64,000 nt of DNA from Phoebastria nigripes (taxonomy: Eukaryota; Chordata; Aves; Procellariiformes; Diomedeidae). The notes under the pieces were generated by a model, which ran no database searches, was not told where the DNA came from, and saw nothing but the letters and a program-made list of their open reading frames with translations. This document shows positions 24,909-38,500 of this stretch, piece after piece. Made by a program: the position numbers and the translations under genes. The stretch is from NCBI GenBank assembly GCA_035582835.1, contig JAYKAV010000306.1, forward strand, positions 1 to 64,000, given 5' to 3'. Each line of letters starts with the position of its first letter. The first letter of the stretch is position 1.

Positions 24909-25928
24909 GAGTTGTGGTGAACAGAGTTAAGTCCAGTTGGCAGCTGGTCACAAGCGGTGTTCCCCAGGGCTCAGTATGGGGGCCAGTTCTGTTTAATATC
25001 TTTATCAATGCTCTGGATGAGGGGATCAGGTGCACCCTCAGTTAAGTTTGCAGACAACACCAAGCTGGGCGGGAGTGTTGATCTGCTTGAGGGTAGGAAG
25101 GCTCTGCAGAGGGACATGGACAGGATGGATCGATGGGCTGAGGCCAACTGTATGAGGTTCAACAAGGCAAAGTGCCGGGTCCTGCACTTTGGCCACAACA
25201 ACCCCATGCAACGCTACAGGCTTGGGGAAGAGTGGCTGGAAAGCTGCCTGGTAGAAAAGGACCTGGGGGTGTTGGTTGACAGCCAGCTGAATANGAGCCA
25301 GCAGTGTGCCCAGGAGGCCAAGAAGGCCAACGGCATCCTGGCCTGTATCAGAAATTGTATAGCCTGCAGGAGTAGGGAGGAGATTGTCCCCCTGTACTCG
25401 GCACTGGTGAGGCTGCACCTGTGTTCAGTTTTGGGCCCCTCACTACAAGAAAGACATTGAGGTGCCGGAGCATGTCCAAAGAAGAGCAACAAAGCTGGTG
25501 AAGGGTCTAGAGGACAAGTCTTACGAGGAATGGCTGAGGGAACTGGGACTGTTTAGTCTGGAGAAAAGGAGGCTCAGGGGAGACCTTATCGCTCTCTACA
25601 ACTACCTGAAAGGAGGTTGTAGCGAGGTGGGCATCGGTCTCTTTTCCCAGGAAACAAGTGATAGGACAAACGGAAATGGCCTCAAGTTGCGCCACGGGAT
25701 GTTTAGATTGGATACTAGGAAAAATTTCTTCACTGAAAGGCTTATCAAGCATTGGAACAAGGCTGCCCAGGGAAGTAGTTGAGTCACTATCCTTGGAGGT
25801 ATTTAAGAGAGATGTAGATGTGGTGCTTAGGGACATGGTTTACTGGTGGACTTGGCAGTGCTAGGTTAACGGTTGGACTCCATGATCTTAAAGGTCTTTT
25901 CCAACCTAAATGATTCTTTGATTCTATC
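24909..25928 (+). mobile_element. CR1 LINE, 5'-truncated, frameshifted (copy C)
   Basis: A plus-strand CR1 of about 1 kb starting in the RT domain near the SGVPQG block and ending in the 3' tail (GATCTTAAAGGTCTTTTCC, then TGATTCTTTGATTCT). Translation is split over three frames. An extra base before [10 protein letters not shown] shifts the first break, a roughly 10-base deletion relative to copy D in the block that reads LEYCVQF there causes the second (about 25420), and an extra A in AACAAGGCTGCC (about 25760) causes the third. Recognisable blocks include [45 protein letters not shown] and [10 protein letters not shown]. It belongs to a different subfamily from A and B. N at 25294. Confidence 0.93.
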
Positions 25929-28900
25929 CTCTCCAGTATAGGTTTCTGTTTCATAGCTTTCTACCATTAAAAATGTTAAGCTTTTGATTCTGTTTTGGAT
26001 TGCACTCCTCCTTCCTTCAAAAAATTCTGAAGTGCATGATTGCAATTCAGTAATGATATTTTTTTAGTTTCAAATAGTCAGGCACTGTTTCAGTTTTTCC
26101 CCTCCCTCTGAAAAACATGTTAAATATACTGAGAGCAAAAATACAGTTATGAACGTAGTAACTGAAGGACAAAAACACCATGTTCAACAAATTATATGAA
26201 GATGATTGTACTTTCAGATATTTATTATGCTGCAGTACAAGTCTCCTGGAAATGACTAGTGCTGACATGGTCTATATAAACTTTGAGAGATAAATGATTG
26301 CAGGTCAGTGAAATAAATGAAAACTGAAGCAGAAGAAGGACCTCTGCATCTCTGAAAATCTAAGCATATGGAATATTGTTCAGAGGATGTATACAAGTAG
26401 AGGAAGGCTATATATCAGCATGGATGCCTAGAGAAAACAAATCTTTGCAACTTGAAGAAAAACTATTCCAACTTCTTTATAACTGCAGAACAGGAAAGTG
26501 CATGAAGAATTACGACATGTAAAAGGAAACTTGCTTGCTAGTACACTGATACAGATTACAGAAATAATTTATTACAAATACTGTTCCACAGAAATATCAG
26601 TGAGCGTCTTTCCTTTTACTTGTCATGATTTCTACACTACTGAAACTTTTGCCTTTAAGTCATTTCTTGGAGTTACAAAGCAAAACAGAAGGACACTTGA
26701 TAGGGACAGAAGACACAGATAATCTTGCCAGAGTATAATATTTTCCACCAGTGCAGACATATATGCTGTTACTGCTTCCAGGACTGTTTGACTGGCTCTT
26801 ACCTCTATAGAAATGCTAGTTAACTCCAGTAGTGTAACCACTCACATCTGAAAAGCAGCCCAGTCAGAACTCCAGACTGTTTTTAATGCTTTCTCTGTAA
26901 TTTCTGGAGGAAGAGTGGCATTTTAATTGAAAACAGACAATTTTAAGGGATGGACTGCAAATCAGTCGAAGAAGCTACAATCAATCAACTTGAAGATTAG
27001 AGCCCTAAGTAGGATCTTCTATTCTTATAACAGAGTAGTAAACTTAGTGACAAGTGACAGGAACAAAAAAAAATCCACTTTATTTTAAGAATAAGTAATT
27101 AACAATTATGTTGGTGACTGGTAAGCTTCAGACTTTTCCTAGCATATCAAAGCAATTTGTACCATGAAAATCAGTCAAATTAAGTGTCTTGAACATACTA
27201 TTTTTTCCTATGTTTTCATATTTAAATTAAGACTCTACTGCTTTCTTTTTGCTGAGGAGATAGTATACATTCCTGTTTGGCTGAGTGTCAAGAAAAATCA
27301 TCTTATAAGACAAAAAGGGACAACACATTAAACCTAGAGAGTGAAGAGATCTTTTGATTTCTTCTCCGGTTCTAGAAATATCTCTAGCGTAAAATGAGAT
27401 TAAACATTTTACACAGAGAGAGTACTGGTGCCCCTATAACCTCTATTTTAGATTTTCACATACAAAGCAATAGAGAAGCTCAATATAATTGTAACAAGGA
27501 ATTTTTCATTTCCAGGATAGCAAAAAGAGAAATAACACTAATTGACTAGCTGGTTCTGGAAGATTAGAACAAATGTTTTAAATATCAGAAAATAGATTTC
27601 TCATCCTCAGATTTGAATGTATTAAATTCTAGCTGTTTACATTGCAACCAGTACTTACTAGTCTTCATTCACTGATTTCTTTTAATGAATGCTTATTCAA
27701 TAAATGTTTCATTTATCCACTTCATCGGCTTTCCTGTTCATTTTTTGAGCAGTTGCCATGCAGAAATTAACAGTAAGTATTATAAATATTAGTTTATGAC
27801 CAAGCTTTGGACAAATCAAGCCAGAACACACTGTTTCTCTTCATTTTAGTCAAAAATTAAAAAAAAAAAAAAAAAAGAAATAGCAAAAAGCCAGGAGGAT
27901 ACATAGGTCTGACACAGGTTATTCTTCTCTGTGGAGGTGAAAATATCACCAGGATACATAGAAGCTTTGTCTTCAGCTTGATGCTGAATGTCAAAAAATA
28001 GTTGAGAAAGGTCATAGAGAATTGAGATTAACGCATTCCAGCAGATCCNTTTTAAAGTGTTTTAGCTTCATAGAGAGGAAAAGATATAAAAATAAAAAGA
28101 AAGATTTTGAAGCAAAAAGAACATGCAGATATTTTCTTATGGAAGAAAAACAGCTTTCTAAAACATCTTAACAAACACTTGCTTAAAATTCAAGCAAAGC
28201 CTAACTAAAGTTGCTCAAGACCTGGTATAAAGCTTGATGCCGCTGAGACAAAACCACTGGCAATGCTGTCACATTACTCAACAAGTATGATGAAAAATTG
28301 AGTGTCAAATAAAGAAGAATATAATTTAAGAAAAAGTGATAATGAAATCTAGGTGTTGGGTTTTTTTTCCCCTGAAAACAAATATTCTGTAAACAGGGAA
28401 TGCTATTGTAATGACCTAACATGAACTATGGCACTAAAGGTCGAAGAAATACTTGGAAAGTTTATGTAAAACTGATTTATCTTTTGCTTTGTCTCAGCTA
28501 CAGTAAAAAAAGTCAAACAAGTGCCTTGGTTTCTCAAATACTAAGATTTGATCATGTAGTTTCTATGGGTCCAGTTGTGTCAGCTACTGGATTTTTTTTT
28601 TTAAGTTGCAAATAAAATTATTTATGAAAGTATTTATGAAATAGATTACATAGTTATTAACAGATGTGTATTATAACAAACAAGAACAGTATTTGTGACT
28701 AAAAAATGTTTCTTTGTGTTTACCACATACAAGACCTGTCACATTTAGAGAATAATTAAGATAATAATGAAACATTAACTGACATTTTCACTTGTATTTC
28801 AATTCTTAATAAAGGCTGCCTATGGGATAGTTTAAGCATATAAAAAAATCCCAATAAAGAAAGAATATTTTAACTCAAAATTTTATAATTTTGCTCTCAA

Positions 28901-31900
28901 TTCATGTTAGTAGAAAACAGGCAGCCTATTCTATTTACACAAACCCAATTTAATTGTGTAGTAATTAGGTTGAAATCAAGATGGACTTAAGTACATTCAA
29001 ACAATAAATCTCTCACAAAAGAGTAGTAATTTTATTTACTGTTATTATATACTCATAACTTTGCATTAGAAAAGTAAAAAATGCTTTCATCTTTAAAGAA
29101 AAATAAAATGTCCTTTGAAATCAAACACACCTTCTAAAGACATCAGTCGCTTCATTGAGAAAGCATTACAACCTTGGCACTTGCACCCCAGAGATTGCTG
29201 TCAGTCTGCAGTCTGATGTCACTACAGAATTACAGTTTACAGTACATTATCAATGCCTGTTATGTCCTCTGAGAAAGTAAGCTCTGCTGGCTGAACTTTC
29301 CAATTTACTCCCAAAGGCAGAAGAACAAAGCTTCCAAAACTACATAGCACATATTTTTTAAAAATTCTATAGAGACAAGATTGCATTTATTAGCAATGTT
29401 ATCTTGTGTTATAGATTAGAGTGAATACTAAGCAAAGCTCCTTTGTGTACAATTAATAGGCAAAAAACCCAATCCACTAAGAAATATATCAAAATTATGG
29501 GCAATAAATTCAAGACAAAACAGGTATAAAAACAAAGCTGCCCAAAAGTAATTCAGATTTCAGAGTTAAAAAAAATAAATAAATCTCCTCCTAGCAGGAC
29601 TAAATATGATATCAACCACGTTTCATCTAAACAACATGAAAGGGTTTCATTATTGCCAAACTTTCATTTACCACCAACCCCCCCCCCCCCAAAAAAAAAC
29701 CCCCACACTTTACCCATCTCTAATCCTGTAAACATCAACTAATTAGATATATCTGTATTTATGAGTTTCAAGTTCTTTGTTCAACACTGAAAAGAATCCC
29801 ATCTTTGCTGTTAGAAAGATGAATATGAGGAACTTTTCTTCTCTGCCTTTTTGTTTTGTTTAAAGCCTTTATCATAGAAAGATTTGCACGAGGGTAAACC
29901 AGAAAAAATAAAAATGTATTTGTGTGTCACTTGCTGGCTTTTTGAGTGGGGGGAAAAAAGGGTATTTGATATGCCTTTTTCCATGAATGACTGTTGTGAT
30001 CGGAATCGATAAATATATTCATAATTAGGTTCTAGCTTTCCTTCCTATTTCCCAAATTTAGTAACAGAATAGATGTGGGTAGGGAGGAGAGGTGCAGGAA
30101 AGGTGAAAAAATGGGAGAACATAGGAAAAAAGTGGGAGTGTTACTGGTACATGATGATTAGGATTCCATTTGCTCAGCAAGTCTGGCTTTGCCTACAAAC
30201 AACGATACAGACTTTGAGGCAGACCTTACTCACAGTCAATTGAGGCTTAAGTATTTTGCTTTCTAGAGTAGCTTTTTGCAAAACATTTAGTTTTTCTAGC
30301 TGTTTCTTCTGCTATACATTTTTGCATTCTTCAGTCTTCTTTCTTTGGATAGCACTGGCCTTTCATAGGATTTGAATCTTGATTTTTGTATCAGACAGTT
30401 CTAGGATGAGTACTTGCAAGAGTGATGTCAATTCACAACTCAACCATCTCTCTTCAGATCAAAAACTGAAAACATTAGGCATCTCCCATTCTTTTCTACA
30501 GAACAAAAAGCTACAAAAGACTGATCAAATCTGTCACCTGTCTTTCTCCTTCAATGTGAAAAGTTTTACTCCTATAAGGTATATAAAAAAAACCTTCAGT
30601 ATGCTTCCTAAACTCTCTTATTAGACAAAAATATCCATCATTTGTCATAAGTGTCATCTCTTCTCCTTTAATGGATAAATCAATAAGACTTCTTCCTACT
30701 CAGTTAACTTGGGAAAAAAATAAAATAGGCAAAAGAACTCTTCTGTTAAAAAAAAAAAAAAAAAAATTCCAAGTTCCCAGGAAACTTATAATGGCATTCC
30801 AGACACTTTATTTTTTCCTATAAACAAAAGAAAGAAAATAACAATATGCATTTGTGTTATTAGCAGAATAGAATCTGGAGGGGAAATGAAACACTATGGC
30901 AGCAAAAACTCACAACTGCTGATTGATCTTTCTGCCTGAACGCATGAAAAATAATCCCAGATGTCTGGATTGACATTATCTAATGAACAGACAATATTAT
31001 TTCCTTTTTGTCCTAACTTTATTGTCAAGCAAATATGTTGCAAGCCAACCCTCTGGTAAAGAAAGAGGAAGGAAAGAAAGGAGGAACTGGAGAGGATGAA
31101 GGAGAATAGATAAGTTGGAGGATAGAGGCATATTATTCACTGTAACTGCCACTTAGCTTACAAACATCCTACAATTTAGCAGTCTGCTGTAACTTTAATA
31201 TGAATAGATGAAAATAGTCCAGCTGTGCTCCATATTAAGTCCATTATGTACAACATTTTCTATCTTCATATTTTGATAATACTTTGTGAGAGCACAATAG
31301 ATATGAGAAAAACAGTTAGTACATGAGTCCAACTTCAAAGAAGTTATTATGAATTTTCCTGTGGACTTCAGTGGGGCTAGAATTATGCCCACACACTTGC
31401 TCTTTTTTCCTGAAATCCTGGCACATGACATTAGGAGCAGGAATAATAAAAAAGGTATTAGCTGCTACTAACGACTACACTGGTACACCAGGTCAGTACA
31501 GTCATATCCTTGGCAATTTCTGAGTTAGTGAAGCATAAGGATTGTTAGCATATGCCAAAGTTTAAACTGTTTTTTCCAGTGCAGGCTACAAGACATCTGA
31601 GTAGTTTAACTGGAGTACGTGTTTTAGAGTTCTCAGAGAACTTTCTTGTGTAAGAGTAAGCTAATAATCAGCTTTTGTGCAAGTGTCTGATTATTCTATA
31701 ATTATTCATGTTCTGCTTTTATCTAGGATGCTAGATGCCACCACTGTATTCAGTGGGACAAACTGCAGGAGGTAAGTCCTAACTAGAATTCTATGTGGTT
31801 AATTCATCAAGCAGTAACTCCAGACACAGTCATCTGGAAACATCAAGTTAGCAATTCTCAAGAATTATTATATTCACTGATTTATTGAGTATTCTCTTCA

Positions 31901-34900
31901 GTTCTGTTGCAAACCTTTTTTTTTTTTTTTTTAAGTTAGTTATATTACTTCCTTATATTTATATACAGAATTATGCAAAAGCATCACTAGTTTTTCATTT
32001 CAAGCCCTCAGATGTTATAGATAGATAACTCTGCTACTCTTCAGAGAATGTAGTGTTTCAATCAACTTTTAAGTAGCCCTTCAGATCTGCCTGCCAGTCT
32101 AGCTTGCTCCTGATATATTTATAGAATTTCTCCCGTTTGCTTAAAAAAAATAAAAACAGCAACAACCACCCGCAAAAAGAACACTACACTTTTTCTAATT
32201 TCTACCTTTAAAAGGAAAAGATAACCAAGCAGATAAGCCTTTCAGAATTCCAACTAAAATCAATAACATTACTGAGGCAAGTCAGATGTACGTTTGCCAA
32301 GCTGTGTTCTTATTTTATATTCCAAACAGTATTGTTTAAACAAAATTTTCAATTATTTTCCATCTCTAAATAAATCAATGCATGTCCATATTTAATTGGG
32401 TCAAATTCCTTTCCCTTTTCATATGATACTTCCTTCTTCATAAATACAAAATCTGTTATCTTCAGAAGGATATTTTCAAACTGTTCTCTGGGATTTCAGG
32501 GTTATTTGTTTTAAAAAAAACACTCTTCATGCATAATTAATTTTTTTGGTTTTCTATTTTACCCAAAATAAGCAACCCTTCCTATAAACCGACTTCCTCT
32601 ACAAGTTATAACAGTATCAACTACTAAACAGCAGAAGTTTTAGAACTGCCTTCCTTTTAATAACTAGCTGAGATATTACTATTAATTTGGATCCCACCAC
32701 AGCTAAGCATTTACCTCAGTTGTTCAAGAACAGTTTTTTCTTTTTAATTGCTAAGTCTGTCAGGACTGGATGTGCAGCCTGTCTTCTTCAGGCTTTCCTC
32801 CAATGACCATAATACACAGCTCTGTCAAAAACCTGACATCTGGGTTCCTGAAGACACAGAAGAGGAGGAATTGAGGGACATTAATGCAGTCCATACTGAT
32901 TACAATCTCTCGGGAAACAGTTACTCCAATTTCTCACTGCAATGAATTAAGTGTGCACCCTCAGGATGTTTCTGTCAGAAAGAAATTATAGTATCTTCCT
33001 CCTGCACTTGGCTAGCAAAGCTGCATGGTATCAGACAAAAGACATTGGATCACTCCACTCTGCTTTACAGATTTACGATAATAAATTGTAGGAGGCAGCA
33101 GAAGAAAACTGAGTTCTGATGGAGGCACATATAGTGGTAGTTTTTCACAGGAATCGCTCGAGTTGGCTTTATGCAAGGACCACTCAGTGCCCATTGATTA
33201 TATGCTCATTAAGTATATAACTTGTTACTGACTAAAGGGTCTCAGTGGCAGAATTTATGAACAGGCTGGTGAAAGCATATGGCATGATTTTACTAGTTTT
33301 GACTGCTTGCAGAAACTGTTGACATCTTTCAGGAATAATTACAAATTATATAAAACTGTATATAGCAGTTTTAGTTTAAGTATGTATATATATATGTATG
33401 CTTGTGTGGGTGTGTATATAACAGCACATATATACAAGCATAAGCATAATGCATTACAGGAACTTTGTATAGTCAGTATGCCATTACATAGTGTAGTCAT
33501 AACTATTTTTTTTTTTTTGCTAGACCACCTGAAACTGCTGTACTAGGCAGTAAGATTAACATGGCTAGTAAATATTTAAGCCTTTCCTAACATAAGATGA
33601 CCTAGAATATTTACATAAGAAATAACCAGCAGCTGCGTGAGTAACTTCAGTCAACCTCTCAGTAATAATTTCAGAGGAAAGAAATGAAAGGACCATACCT
33701 TCTTGTATAATACACCTGAACACTATCATGCATAATTACATCCTAAGTTAACCCATTCATGAAACAGTGGATAAATCAGACTTTCACCAGTTCTCCAGAG
33801 TCTGAAAACAAAGAAAAGCAAGTGCCCCAATTCAGAAGAAGCATTCATCCAAAGAAATAAAGACCAGATAAAAGGAAATTGAATCGCTGATCATCTGAAC
33901 CCCCCAAAAATAAATGTACTTATCTTTAGAAGATCTTTGATTAATTCTAGTGAGAGTTTTGAAACCATCTTTTGCTTGTTTCATCAGTGCATTCATTTTG
34001 AATTGCTTGTGAAGACACATACTGTTTCTTTTCAAAAAAAGATCACAAATAGCTCATCAGGCCTACTCTGATTCTTCATATGTTCACACGTAGCTGCACA
34101 CCACTTGGACCTCAACAGTTAGTCCAGGTTTACTTCCCAAAGTATGCAACATGCACCTATGACATTTTTAGCACATTTGAAATTAGGATGCCAAAGGAAA
34201 AGTCTGCTCTGATGATATGTTGTGGTAGAATGACCTTCATATTTGTACAGAGTTCGTTTTAGGGTAATCTAGTCATTCTAGCCTCTTCTAAGAGGAAATC
34301 CAGGCACCATTACCAAGATTCCTCCAAAGTCCACTGTGGACAGACAGCATCGATACACACCACACCAAGCGTAGCATGCACCACCCTAGACAGCCAGTGC
34401 AACATGGAATCCTGGCAGTCTCTGCAGTCCTTTCACCTTCAAACACCCTCACACACTTTTTCACAAAAACAAACAAACCAACAAAAAAACCCCAAACAAA
34501 ACTCCTGAAAACCCCACAATCCACTCACAAAACCACACCTCAGAGCTACTCAAAACAAACCAACCCGCCCCCCATCAAAACCCATGTTTTTCCTGTGTCA
34601 CAGGAATGCGAGTACACACCAATCTGCTTGGGGACCTTGTTCTTTCCTTAGGGTACTCTACAGTGTAAACAGTAGTCTTTACAGCTACACAGAATAGATT
34701 CCTTGCAAACTGAGAGTTACCAATCAGTCCTGAACCAAAAGTTATATATACTGACTCTGAGACACTATATGCAGTTGTTTAATTCTTCCAGATATAGGAT
34801 AAAATAAATATATACACTTCTCTGTGGATAAGAAAATACCTGATTATAAGCCTATTTGCTATCTCCACTTCCTGTTCTGCAACTGGTACTTGACATGATC

Positions 34901-35224
34901 AAGTCTGTCTCCTTTCCCTCCACCCCTCAATATACTCATATAAAGAGTATCCAAATAATGATAAGTGTATATGATAGGGTACTGACATATACTGCATAAT
35001 TATCGACTATATACAACATCTATTTTTGAGTTCACCATGATCAAACATTGTGTCACATCTAGACTTGCCAAAGATGAGTGTGAATTACTGAACAGCAAAC
35101 AAAAGAATATTCCAAACTCAGCTACTTTTCAGCATTTTCTCTGTTTTAGAGAAAGGAGGCAATTTCCTCATTCCCTTTAGGTAGAAATATGGAAGGAACA
35201 CATAAGGCTTTTACTACAGTCTTA
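25929..35224. other. AT-rich non-coding DNA
   Basis: About 9 kb with no recognisable gene, RNA gene or mobile element. It includes homopolymers (A 27859-27876; C13 followed by A9 at 29678-29699; A 30748-30766; T run near 31916-31932). One acidic open frame preceded by an acceptor-like sequence at 32748-32945 is described in the findings. An A/C-rich, G-poor stretch lies at 34430-34590. N at 28049. Confidence 0.5.
29678..29699 (+). repeat. C13 followed by A9 homopolymer pair
   Basis: Thirteen C directly followed by nine A. It is one of three poly(C) runs of 12 or more in the window (others at 19119-19130 and 37049-37060). Confidence 0.85.
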
Positions 35225-35587
35225 AATCCCAGAAAAGCTGGTGTTGGAAGGGACCTCTGGAAATCATCTGGTCCAACCTTCTGTTGAAAGCAGGACCTTA
35301 GACTAGGTTATCCAGGGTCCTATCAAGCTCAGAGCTGAGTCTTGAATTTAATTTCCAGTAAGGGGGATCCCACCGATTCTCTGGGCAACCTATTCCCAAG
35401 TTTGTTCTCATGGTCTTGCACTGAGACAGAATTTTCCCTGAAGCACCAGGTGCCTGTTTGCCTTGTCCTGTCACTGTGCATTGTCATGAGGAGAGCACCT
35501 CCATTTTCTTTATAATTACCTTTTAGGTATTGGAAGACTGCGTCTAGCTCCCCTTTTTTGGGATGTGAGCCTCTTCTCTAGGCTGGA
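35225..35587 (-). mobile_element. older CR1 LINE 3' fragment (copy G)
   Basis: Read on the minus strand it shows the CR1 3' tail (GTTGGACCAGATGATTTCC... GGTCCCTTCCAACACC) and, further in, the degenerate end of ORF2 (LFSLEKR-like in the region GCCTAGAGAAGAGGC). Substitutions and small indels are far denser than in copies A-D, so this is an older insertion. CR1 similarity fades at the A-rich interruption near 35587 and may extend weakly beyond it. Confidence 0.8.
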
Positions 35588-38500
35588 AAAAAAAAATATC
35601 CAGCAAGACTTTCTTCAAATGTTGAGTTTTCAGCTCGGTTGAAGCAATGGCATGCTCCAGCCTTGTCAGAACCACTAAACTTTCAGCCAATTCCCCCCAC
35701 TCAAAAAAACTTTGAGAGTCAGTAGAGCCAGTCATATCCAGCAAGGTTTTCCTTCGCTTCTTCAGTTTTCCTGATCTTTTAACATCACCAGCTCCATAAG
35801 CACAGGGTGCTCCTCTAGTACACCTTTATTAGCAAGTTGGTGCACGCTTTTAGTACAAGTTTGTCTTGTCTTGAAGTCCTGCAGTATGCACTTAAGCTCA
35901 CCACTGATGCACAAAGTGAAATGTAGATATACTGTCCTAGAACCATAAAAGATAACAAGTGAAACTGCAGTCCTTTCTTCTTTCGCCCCCAGCCTGTAAT
36001 TTCCTTGAGATCTGCTGAGCTGTAGACCTCTGTACTGAGTAGCATCCTCAAATGATACGCATGATGCTAGATGAGACAAGTATTTGCAATAGGCCAATTT
36101 ACAGAGGTAGTTTGAGTGGCTTGCATTCAAACAGTAAAATTATATGCACGTACCAAAATCATTGTGGATTCAGCTAATAACTTAGAAATCCACAACAAAT
36201 GCTATTAGGATACTCGTACAAAGCGACAAAACAGGTTGAGGCTTAAGCGCCATATCATAATCCTGACCTAACATATACTACCTTTTCAGAAAAATATTTG
36301 CCCGTGTTTAGGAGAGCATGATTTCCAATAACCTAACTTTATGTATTTTAAGTGCAAAATGCCAATTACATAATACACAAGAATACTGTGTGTTACTAAT
36401 GATAACTTAATATTATATATTATCATATTTAGGCACTTGAACAACAGACATGGAACTGATACTGTAAAATAATTTTTACATGCAATTGAAACAACAAACT
36501 TTCTTGCTCTAGATCTTCATGTTCTCGGTGTTATTTACTACAAATACTGTCATACTATGTAAAAATCTATGTCAAAGATGAACCTAATAATATAATGGTG
36601 TATTTTCCACATGCACACACTCTGGCTATTCCAAAGTAGGTGCCTACAAATATATCAGAATTTCCCGTAATTGTAGGTCTGTTACTTGGATTCTACCCTA
36701 CGACAGACTTGATGTTTTCCTCACAAAATGTAACAGAACTTCACTTACATTCTCCGTTTATTAAATCTCACAACTAACCTGTGACAGAGGCAGAAGTACC
36801 TTGGGACCACTTTTGAAATGCTCCTGAAACAGCCACCTTTCAGACTAAGTGAAGCAGGGAGCTTTGGGTAGTAACCAGTCTCATTAATATTCAGCACACT
36901 TTGTAGTTGATCCTTTTATTGCTTATGAGCAATAATCACTATATCTTCAGTTCTCAGTCATCATTTGTGAAATGTACATTAGCTTCTAGTAAACTGGCTG
37001 GCACACTTCTGGTGGTAACAATTTAAAGCTCTCTGTGTTTCAGGATTTCCCCCCCCCCCCTTAACTAAACCCTTCTGCAAAGAGTAATGTTCATGTAAGA
37101 AAAGTGCATAGTCTGAAACACTAAGAAGAAACCCTTTACTAGACTTCTAAATTTGATTCTTTAAAGTTCTTTTCCACTGTCCTTATGAATACTTATAATT
37201 CTGGTTATAGCACACTGATGCTTCAAAAGCCTTCTTTAATACCTGCTCCCTACACAAATGCAAGTCATCATTTTACTTTACACACATTCAGCTGTAGTAA
37301 GACAGATGAATTTTATGAAGACTACGCTTATTCATCTTAAAAGCACAGTTCAGCTCATTATTGTTATAAAGAGAAATAAACAGTACTTAGCATTTTTGTT
37401 ATGGCTTATGAGCTGAACCTCTTTCTTGTTTTAGTAATTAGACAAAATCATCTTGCTTTATATTTGAAGCTTAAGCACATACAAATGTCTAGATTTTTAT
37501 ACCACAAAGAAATGCAGCACAATTAGCATTCCAATCTTTTGCCATACCACCACTCTCTTCAAATAACAAACACAAATAAGTTTTTAGTGAACTAAAAAAT
37601 TCTATAGTTTCAGGTTAAACAGTTGGATAAAGAATGAATCTAGGAGTTCTATGAATATTCATAAGAATATTAAATAAGGAAAAATTTACAGAAAAAGACA
37701 GCTGGCCATTTAATTTACTCCATTCATCACTGGGATAATATTGACAACAACTATGTTGGCACCATGAGAAAAATCAGTACACACAGATGCAGAAAGCCAA
37801 GGAACTTTTAAGACTTAAAGACTTTTAAGACTAATAAAATATATTAGTGGTAACAGAGCAAATGATCATATTAAATTGGGTAAGATACTCTACTGTATGT
37901 GCCATGACTGAAAAAGTCTTGACTGGAGATGTATTTTCACCCCCAAATATACCTTTTTGAAATACAGAAGGGATTCATTACTTACTGTATTTTAGTAAGG
38001 GGGACACACATTAGCACCATGGAGTTTACATTTACACTTTCTTATCAATTTTTTTTTAAAAGTAATTGTGTTGATTACTTAGAGGCCTTTGATAGGACTG
38101 CCACCATACAGGCTCCCAAACACAACCTTAATTGTCTTCCTTTTTATTAGCAGATTGCTAAACGTTATCATTTGACAATAAAACAGTACAGAAAACTTTC
38201 TCTGATGCTTTTCCTAGTAAGTTATAGTTGTTTGATCTACATGGTTGTTTGAACCCTGGAATTCCATTCAAGTTCTCTGCCAAAGTTCTCTTCTAGCCAA
38301 AATTATAACTGTGACACTCTCTAACACATTAAATAAAAAAAGACATTCTGTTTTTGTAAAGCATATAAGAATACTGTGATAATATAAAGGTGGCTTATAC
38401 ACTTCAGTAAACTTATTTCTAAAGCTATTCATTCTTCATGTACAATAGTTGACATTCGCTAACAATGACTAAATGCCAGATCTTTTATATTCAGTTCTGG

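Noticed and set aside
34430..34590. A/C-rich strand-asymmetric stretch with a 91-residue frame
   Set aside because: The frame is low-complexity translation (T, K, P, N) of A/C-rich DNA; no tandem unit is clear enough to call a repeat.
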